Of a DNA stretch of 64,000 nt, positions 56,101-64,000 are shown one piece after another. The stretch lies in NCBI GenBank assembly GCA_014898415.1, contig RCTD01000001.1, forward strand, positions 744,001 through 808,000. Direction: 5' to 3'. The stretch's first letter is position 1. Every line of letters starts with the position of its first letter. The stretch comes from Stromatinia cepivora. Its lineage: Eukaryota > Ascomycota > Leotiomycetes > Helotiales > Sclerotiniaceae. A program made the translations under genes and the position numbers. The notes beneath the pieces are model-generated. The model was not told where the DNA came from and did not search any database. It worked only from the letters and a program-made list of their open reading frames with translations.

Positions 56101-59100
56101 GTGGCCAAGATTACAAGGGAAGCATGCAAATATGCAAAATGCGAGATGGAAGGATTGCTCGGATGGAATCTCCAAAATTTTGACCCTTGAAATCATAATA
56201 ATAACGGTAGGTAGGGATATTCGCCCTGTATGTCAAAAAGATCAATGATGTATCTGTTCTATACACAAATGCCTTTTTTTTTCTTTTTTCCGGCTGTATG
56301 ACCAAGAGAAAACAATCCCTTGCAGAAATCCTAGCTATGAAATTGTCGCATAATGGCCCAAGCTCCTCGTCACCCTCAACCGAGCCAAATCTATTTCCTC
56401 ACATCCAATACATTCCTTTTTCTTTCATACCAATATCCAATATTCCTATTAATGGTACAAATTAAGCGCTTATTGTCAATAATTAGCTATCATTTCTAAT
56501 ACCATCACTTGATCATCAATTGGCCTTCTTGATGTCCCAATCTGCCACATCTCGTCACATTTATCCTTAATTAGCAACATATTCCGCTCCTAATGCCGTG
56601 TTATTTTTGGACATTCACATCTGCTGGCCTTGCAGAAATCGGACCTAATTAATCAACATTTTCAATAGTCTCTCGCTCGAAGAGGCTCAAGTTCACCCCC
56701 CACACATATTTACAATTATCCGCGAGCCATGTGGCTTTGCTAAGCATTACCCGTCTCCACCATCATCACCAAGAACTGAAGCCTTCATAGGATTCAACTT
56801 AAAAACCTTCATTTCTACAAATTGCACAAGGTACGCACGTTCATCTTCACACGTTTCTGTGCACATTCCTTTACACTCGCAGATTCTCCCCATTTCTGCA
56901 ACTCCTTGACAATATGGAATAGATGAAAAAGCTCGTCTAGAAAGAGATTTTCGATGCAACAAGAGCCTTCACCTCCCATTCCTCAAAGTATTTATTATTC
57001 TTAAAATAACATCTTTATCTCCCACGTTTGTGAATCAACAAGATCGCAATTTCGTTTCTGTTGGTAATGTATGAAGCGGAGAGAGTGGACCAAGATATCT
57101 TCATTACAGCTTGTTGAATATTTGAAATACATCTCTTGGCTCTAACAATCCTCATCGAAACGACATGTAGGATGCGTGATATGTGTTGAGGATGCAACCC
57201 ACCCTGAACATTTGCATGCTTCTATCTAACTCAACTTCGTATACATGTCAATTCAGCTATGGTGTAGGAGTTCAAGGCGGGAAACCAAACAAAGGATTGT
57301 TGAGGCTGAACCTTCGATTCTGAAGGGGCTTTGAAATTACTGACAACGAAAGTGGAGAGAGACACCGTTATCGACGTCAGTATCGTCTCATAACGGTCAA
57401 TGTTCTCACTCTATTGAGGCTGGTTGTGAAGCTTCTCAAGGCCTCGAGATTACTGGGACGAGTGGGGAAGAAGATTCCCTCAACGATCCCAGTATCGTCT
57501 GATATCGGTAGGTACGCTGACCGTTTCGTCCCTCGTGTCTTACTAGGTTGAGATGAGCTTATTGATCCATTTCCTCTGCGAAAGTTTCATATATCGTATC
57601 TTTAATATGATATATCATCATCCTCATCGTCTCCATGTGTCTGCCTTGTAGGAAAGCTAAATTAGATTTCCGAGACAGAAAATAATTCCTCGCGGTTGTT
57701 GTCGACGTCGTCATTTTTGACAAAAATGGGGGAGAGGAGGTGGCTCATGCAACATCTAGGCCTTCTAGCAACTCGTAACGACCTTTTCTATTGCGAACAC
57801 CCCACTTAAAGAGCTCCGCAATTCCAGGTTACCATTGAGGATATATTCGACATAATGAAGATTTTTATGGGTCTGCTATATATGCACGAGCTCGTTCAAC
57901 TTCACACCCTCATATTAAAATTGTCAAAATTGTGGAGAAAAATAAATTCAAATTCATCAAGATGAAATTAAACTTTCTGGATTTAAAGCCATGATCTTCA
58001 ACGGGAAGCGGAAGATGGACTTTACTTACACAATCCGACGTTTTTCCATCACGGACGGACGTATGAGTACCAGTTAGACATGTACAGCACACTTGTGTAT
58101 CAGATCAATCAATAGCTTCGATAGATATCTCATTCCGATGATGATGTTTTCCAAAACAGGAATTTGCATCCTGACAATACTGGGCCTTGATGTGCGATTC
58201 GACTTCGAATACTGCGCATCTGCCGAATGCCAATAGCCAGCCAGAGACGAATTGAATATTTCTCTTCCATTATTCTAATTCATCCTTTTTCATATATTCA
58301 TTTTTTTAATTTTTTTTTTACCATGGTGGAGCGTATTATATGTTGTACTGGACACCAAAACTTCCGTTTGTAACCTTCGGTCCTTCTTGAATTGACTTAT
58401 CTCATTGAGCATTCATTTGATGTAAACCCGCATGAAGAAACAATCATGTGAGGCCAGTGTGAGTGCTCTTCTCGCCAGCCATTGGTTGGGGAAAAATGCG
58501 AAAAATATCGAGACCTGGAGAAGCCATTATTTTCTAGCTAGGATATTGACATTACACGTACCTATTTCAACATTGATTCGTCGAGGAAGAATTTTGATTT
58601 TTCCTATTGCTGATGAATCAATAAATCAATACTCCACAAATGTAACCTACATCATGTGTACTTTCAAAGTTTAACATTTTATCCACTTCCATACATATGT
58701 TCTTTCCTTTTGTACTTACAATGCCATGCATTTTCAATACCTTACCGATAGCATATCGCATAAATACATCATTTACGCAAGTCAAGAAGACGGTGAGGCC
58801 TGAGACAAGTTGCTACTGACTCAATCATGTATGTCAATCACTTGGACCGTGGTACATCGGGCTTGTATCAAGGACGCTGAACAATCACACAAATCAAGTG
58901 AGGGGCAAATTGAATCCTTCAGATTTGCGACAGCGATAGTCGAATCGAGCTGACGATGCACGTGAATTCACTCTGCATTACTCTGCGGTAGATTGCCCTC
59001 ACCAACCCCGAGGTTGCTTATCAAGAACAATACCCGGGACAAGGACATGGTACAAAATTAACGAATCTTATGGGACGGGAAACAATTTATCCAAAGGAAG

Positions 59101-60946
59101 AGGAAGTCTCGGGAGGATCGATTTGATTGTTCTCAAGTCACGGACCTGGAACGGTTTGGATAAACGCATGCGACGGGAATGTACGGGAACGGCACAGCAC
59201 AGCACAGCTTTGCTTTTCTGCTCTCTTGCCTGCATGTAATATTCATGTACCGATGCTGATAATTCCTATATTGCATAACATATAGAACTACATACTTGCA
59301 GGAATAGAGAGCCGGCAGCGGCGGAACATGGGAATATCCTCTTTAATAAAAGGCTTACATTCGAATTTCGAAAGTTTCCTCTTCCTTGCACGAATGGTTC
59401 GAATTAGTGAGTACGTACCGGTATCATACATGTTGGTACTCGGAAATGTAGGTACTGTAGAATTCTCCACCGCCATAAGTAGATAGATACCTAGTAGGAT
59501 CAGAAGATCCGCATGTACATTTCCATTGTTAGATGGGAGTTCGGGAACTGTGGAGAGGGGTGAAGACAAAGGAAGGAAAGAAGGATTACTTTCCTCCAAT
59601 TTTCAAAGTTTTCGAACAGCAGCCAGCCTCCCCCATTTTCAACGTTGATGTTCTTAGTGTTACGACAAATAGAATAGCGATGCCGATATTCCTTATCACG
59701 TACAAACCAACAATATCCAATATGTCGATGATCGTATGTACAGATTTCTTGCAGTCCCGTTCGATGTGAGTGTTCATGCTTGTACTCCGTAATATCTAGA
59801 CCCGGTGGTTCCAATTTTTTAGAATACTTTGAAGTATTTTAACAGGCTTCAACCTTGAAATTCACTGAACTTGCAAGCGATATTGTGCCCCTTCATCAAC
59901 GGACCGCACCGTAAAAGTCTAAACGAGACCCTGGAGAATCTAAATTTTCCACTTCAATCTAGCTCGACATAGATACTCCAGTGTTCAATGTATTGAAATA
60001 CGTTTCCAATTGCACAATTGGCCTTATCAATTAAAGTAATTTCTTATAGTTTCGGAACTAGATAATATAAGCCCGATGCCCGAAAGCCCGGTGAAAATAG
60101 CGGGATGATATGAAAAGATATAGGGGGTCTGGATTTACAGATTTTCTCTGGGCATCATCCTCGGTCGAATCATGATCAATCATGAGCAAATTATCCTTCA
60201 ATGGACAAATCAAACGACTGAATTGACGAATTATATTTGGTAACTAGGGTAGAAAAGAAAAAAGAGGTGACTCGGCGCGTAGATGCAGAACTATTGATCC
60301 TTCACAACCAATCACGAAAAGTTTCTGCAGGATCCATCTGACCAAGCTCGAATATTATTGGAACACCTCCTAAATTTCACTTTTTCGTCTTTTGTGAGAA
60401 ATGTGAGGAAAAGCGAGCATTTCGCATGTTTACCCTAGCAGAATCTCCTTATTGGGTCTAAGCTTCCTGCGATGTAGGTCGCAAGGCTCGCAACCCGATC
60501 ATTTCAATGGCTCAAGGGCCAACAAACGAGGCCTTGTGGCATTGTGTAAGAATAGTCACAATCTTCATGCAGGAGTGCTGAGCACAGTTCACAATATAGA
60601 AAAAAGCCGGGACGTTATGCTGCCCATTGGTGTCCTATGATATATTTGAGGCCCATGATATATCGTTTCGTTTCGAAATGGCGATACATATACTGCCATA
60701 GTTGCCATTAACTTTACCACGATTTCTCCTTCTGATCCTTTTGACATTTTACAATTCATTCATGTCAGATTGAATTTGATTTTTGCCTCAGACTTCCTTT
60801 ATCGTTATCTTGGTACATAATATTTCATCAGGGACTGTTTCGGCCTATAGAATACAACCCCCGGCAACGGGAAAGCAAGCAGTCTTGCAAGTTTTCTTGT
60901 CCTGCCCGAGTTATCAATTGATACTCCACCTTTGTACCAGGCAAGT
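53146..60946. other. Gene-free interval of about 7.8 kb, normal composition
   Basis: No frame with splice signals or family similarity was found on either strand; frames up to about 100 codons occur but look random. It must contain the promoters of the divergent pro1-like and SAM/PH genes. Pyrimidine-rich stretches and the CAGCACAGCACAGC run near 59,195 are visible. Long 5' leaders or long non-coding transcripts are possible for a developmental regulator, but nothing in the sequence proves one. Confidence 0.5.
57301..57520. repeat. Two diverged tandem units of about 113 bp, each able to fold into a hairpin
   Basis: Unit 1 starts TGAGGCTG at 57,301 and unit 2 starts TGAGGCTG at 57,414. In unit 1 TACTGAC (57,339) pairs with GTCAGTA (57,376). 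In unit 2 the same positions read TACTGGGA (57,451) and TCCCAGTA (57,486), so pairing is kept by matched changes on both arms. Unit 1 also has ACCGTTAT..ATAACGGT around the right arm. A structured RNA or protein site is possible; no known RNA family is recognised. Confidence 0.5.
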
Positions 60947-63756
60947 ATGGTAAGTGAATGAGGCTTTGGCAATGATATACTCATGTGCATTGGAGTAATA
61001 TACTAATCCTACGATTGAATGTAGGCCATGAGGACCTCTCTGACAGCAATCGACACTCGGGTGGAGATGTTCCAAAAAGGTTACACTAGTCAACCTAGAG
61101 ATACTTTTCTGGGGTTCAAGGAAACACAATATCATCCTGAACGACCTTTATCATCCGCAACCATATTCGATACAGATTTCGAGGAGGATGTAAGTGACGG
61201 TGAGGAGTTTGAAGACAGTCGAAATGCCCAACGATATGTGGAAGAGGCACAATATGGATCAGATTTCGAAGAAGATTTGGACTACACCAGCCTGAGTTAT
61301 AGATCAGTATGTACCACGTTTCATCCCTCTCATCTCTCGTACTAACATGTCACCATCCAGGGAGGTCGAGCGAGTGAAACTACATTATCCTCCTATGAAG
61401 AAGTATTCACACCTACATCGGCCACGAACGAATTCCAATCCTTCAATTTCGACTTGAGCACGAAGAAACCGGTCGAGGGACCTCGAGGACCTCATTTGTT
61501 CCGCAGCTCTGTTTCCTCATCGATAGATATTCCGAACGAATATGTTTTGGAAATGTCACCAATAACTCCACAGCCATCAGCACTCACACCGCTATATCAA
61601 GCTAGTCCTCCCACTCCGGTCTCACCAGACAGTCCTACGGGACGCCAGAGATTATCTATCTTGGCCGAAAACGTCGCGGATCTCAACCTAAACAACATCG
61701 TTCAATGGACACCACGTCAAGTCGCAAGATGGATGCACGATGCAGGTTTCGAATGGTCAATCGTTGAAAAATTTGAAGAAAATGATATTTCGGGTGCGAT
61801 CCTGACCACTCTCAAGTTCGAAGATCTTCGAGAATTAGGCATCTCATCATTTGGACAACGCACAAAAGTTTGGAACGAAATCCACGTCCTGCGAGGAAGT
61901 GCTCCAAGTACACCTAAGCCAGTAACCCCCATCGAAGAAACTTCTCCGGCCACGGAATTCCGAATGAGAAGAGACAGGTCGGAAAGAGGTAGAGAAGAAA
62001 ATCGCTCGGCGAGTCAAGAGCGGAATCGATCTCGAAGACGTAAGGGGTCAAGAAGGGCTCACAAACACGAGACTGTGTTGCCTTTGGAATCTATTTCTAT
62101 TGTGGGCATAGAACAACTTATGCCAAAACCACATAAGTGCTCAAAGGGAGAAAATTGTGGGAAATGGAGGAAACAACAACGATTGATTGCTGCTTTCAAC
62201 AAAGATCATCCGATCAGTCCCGAAGGTACGTTAAAATTTGCGACAGAATATTTGAGTCTATACTAAAGATTGAAACAGAAGGTGGCTCGCTACTTATTGC
62301 TGGAGACCCAGGTAATGCTCTCACAGCTCGTCCAATCTCCGATGCGGTACCCTCAGTGGTTGCATCCTCAGATGTCCTTGGTCCAGGCTCAACTCCTACT
62401 CTTCGTTATTTAGAAGAGGAGAGTCTTCGAAATGTCGCATTACGTGATCCCCAAGATAATGTGAAGCAATTCATTAAATTCCAACATCTCGCACCCAATC
62501 AATCATCCGAAGAGCCGTCAACTCCTCCATATGAGATGTTCCCACCACTGAAGGGACCTATTGCCGGTCTTCGGGGCTTACCTAAACTTTCTATTCCTCT
62601 ACCTCGTCCCGAACAACCCATCAGATCTCAGAGTGCCAATGGATATGGCCCTTGCAGTGCAACCGCTATTCCAAACAGCGCAGTTGCGTTCTCACCTTAC
62701 CAAATGGAACGGGCAGAAGCTCTTTCTCCAGAACTCCGCAATGAAACCCGCTCGCCCTCCATCTATCGATTTGGTACCCCCTTTTCTGAAATGGACGTAC
62801 CTGTTACTGCTGTGCCCATGAGTCCCGTCGCTAGAGATGCTTCTCAATCCGTTCCACCTAACATGACTTATCGCCCAACTACCAACACATCCACCAATCT
62901 CTCGATGAACAACCCTCTCCAGCGCAGTCTTTCACGTATTTCTAATCGTCGTCCCTCCCTACTTCCTCGTGTCGATGAATATCGAGCCACGGAATCAACT
63001 CAACCTTCCCACCCAGCCCAAGTCCAAATTCTTCCCAAAGAACCATCCCGCACCTTCCCCGAAACCACAACCACGAGTAGAGATCCTACACGCCCTTTAG
63101 CTCTCGCAAGCTCCATCCGCGCCTACTCCACCACCGACCCCTGGGCCCAATTCAGCGCGCCAAATCCCGCTCAAACCTCTACATACACGCCGATACCACC
63201 TCACCCCTCCTCAGGCTCCTCCTCAGGCTCCTCCTCTAACTCCTCCCCGGAGAAAGACGCTCCCTCCTATGCCGGTTGGATGAAGAAGCGACGCACGAAA
63301 ATGCTGCGCCACGAATGGCACGAACACCACTTTACACTCCGGGGCACCACGCTTGCCATGCACAAAGATGCACGTGCCCTGGACGTTCTCGAATGCATTG
63401 ACGTTGACGATTACGCCATTGCCTGTTCTTCTCTAGCGTCTTCTTCCAAACTAAACGCAGCTTTCAAACGAGTTAATATTGCGATGGGTCGTGGAGGCGA
63501 TCGGGATAAAAAGGTAGATGTTTTTGCATTTCAGTTAATTCCTCAGGCGATAGAGAAGGGGGTGAGATTGAAGAAGAGAGATAGTTTGATGCCTGGAGGT
63601 ATGGGGGGAAATGGTGGCGCGAATAATAAAACGCACTATTTTGCGGTGAGGAGTCGCGATGAGAGGATTGATTGGATGAGGGAGTTGATGTTGGCGAAGG
63701 CGTTGAAGCAGAAGAGTGAGGGGTATGAGGTTAATGTTAATGGGAATATGATTTGA
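60947..63756 (+). CDS. SAM and PH domain protein (Boi1/Boi2-like)
   Basis: Exons: 60,947-60,949 (ATG only), 61,025-61,306, 61,361-62,225, 62,279-63,756; 875 residues. Introns: 75 nt (GTAAGT, TACTAAT, TAG), 54 nt (GTATGT, TACTAAC, CAG), 53 nt (GTACGT, TACTAAA, CAG), all keeping frame. If the first intron is only in the leader, translation starts at 61,028 and loses two residues. An earlier non-ATG open stretch (60,851-60,946) leaves room for a further exon. Order: acidic N-terminus; Ser/Pro-rich part; SAM domain at about 209-273 (VQWTPRQVARWMHDAGFEW..LRELGI); an RS-rich basic stretch; a conserved KCSKGENCGKWRKQQR motif; a long disordered Pro/Ser region; PH domain at about 714-858 (AGWMKKR..HHFTLRGTTLAMHKD). 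In yeast, Boi proteins act in polarised growth and secretion at the plasma membrane; this one lacks a visible SH3 domain. Membrane recruitment by PH is inferred. Confidence 0.82.
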
Positions 63757-64000
63757 GGTTTGTATGTTTATATTTATGGCTAATGCTTGATGATGGATGA
63801 AGGGGATATGGGTTTGATACCACATTTTTGTTCTTCTAGTTACGACGAATACCTTTTATGAATCGGGGAGTTTTGGCGATTTTTTTTCTGAGGTTCGGTT
63901 CTTTCGAGAAAAAAAATTACCGAGTGTTCTCATTCTTTTTCTTTTCTGGTTTTTTTTTTACTTCTAGATAGGGCGAGACTTTCATTTTCTCCTCATTTTC
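63757..64000. other. 3' flank of the SAM/PH gene
   Basis: T-rich 3' flank with TATTTATGG at about 63,770 and several poly-T runs; no gene. Confidence 0.5.

Noticed and set aside
54077..56305. Frames of 60-88 codons in the long intergenic interval
   Set aside because: Three frames overlap at 54,077-54,305 with unrelated sequences and none has a motif; consistent with chance in normal-composition DNA.
62137..62278. ATG-initiated start of the last SAM/PH open frame as a separate gene
   Set aside because: The upstream exon's frame joins it by a canonical 53-nt intron; the 62,137 ATG lies in the wrong frame of the preceding exon and in the intron.
1..64000. Telomere or centromere satellite
   Set aside because: No TTAGGG/CCCTAA arrays and no long uniform satellite; the AT-rich blocks are made of identifiable dead transposons, although RIP-degraded centromeres look similar and cannot be excluded from one window.

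Overview
The window looks like a nuclear chromosome segment of a filamentous ascomycete (Pezizomycotina). Three observations support this: short spliceosomal introns (48-90 nt class) with TACTAAC/CTGAC-type branch sites, a PRO1/NosA-type Zn2Cys6 developmental regulator, and LTR pairs whose two copies differ almost only by C/T and G/A transitions, the signature of repeat-induced point mutation (RIP). A leotiomycete is possible, but the genus cannot be fixed from sequence alone.

Layout. (1) About 1-20,580 and 26,130-50,000 are extremely AT-rich, RIP-degraded, gene-poor blocks made of dead transposons. At the left edge is the 5' part of a minus-strand Copia element, then a plus-strand Copia pol fragment cut off by a hAT-like end at 3,476. 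Next is a complete Gypsy chromovirus-type LTR element (5,007-17,533, duplicated AATAT). It is split by a complete minus-strand Copia element (10,540-16,017, duplicated TAAAT). The Gypsy frame reads through once the Copia is removed, and the Gypsy itself sits in an older coding remnant. (2) 20,052-21,120 is the LTR plus Gag start of a second Gypsy family. (3) 21,130-26,130 is a small island of normal composition. It carries a four-exon gene (438 aa, unknown function), an 8-copy 72-bp minisatellite, a 28-bp repeat, and a two-exon 114-aa gene. (4) 26,134-31,123 holds two pogo-like DNA transposons, with TA target sites and long inverted ends, flanking host-like sequence. (5) 31,480-32,746 is an unmutated island of unknown origin, followed by another LTR copy with an insert. 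(6) 34,767-37,920 is a RIP-destroyed HET / NB-ARC / TPR (NLR-like) gene. (7) 41,850-42,690 is a LINE RNase H relic. (8) 43,390-46,000 (minus) is a wrecked DUF3435 tyrosine-recombinase-family gene, the family that includes Starship captains, with its C-terminal zinc-finger tail still readable. (9) 47,239-48,914 is a compact LTR element with perfect 150-bp LTR lengths and an ATTTA duplication. It encodes only a Gag with a zinc knuckle.

From about 50,000 the composition becomes ordinary. The pro1/nosA-like transcription factor lies at 51,020-53,145 (minus). A gene-free interval of almost 8 kb follows, containing a tandem pair of hairpin-forming units near 57.4 kb. A SAM + PH domain (Boi-like) cell-polarity protein lies at 60,947-63,756 (plus).

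The most noteworthy features are the Gag-only retroelement, the DUF3435 relic near a RIP-killed HET-NLR gene (possible Starship remains), the two intact genes stranded inside the RIP desert, and the unmutated 31.5-kb island. All coordinates of degraded elements are hand-read and approximate unless a terminal repeat fixes them.
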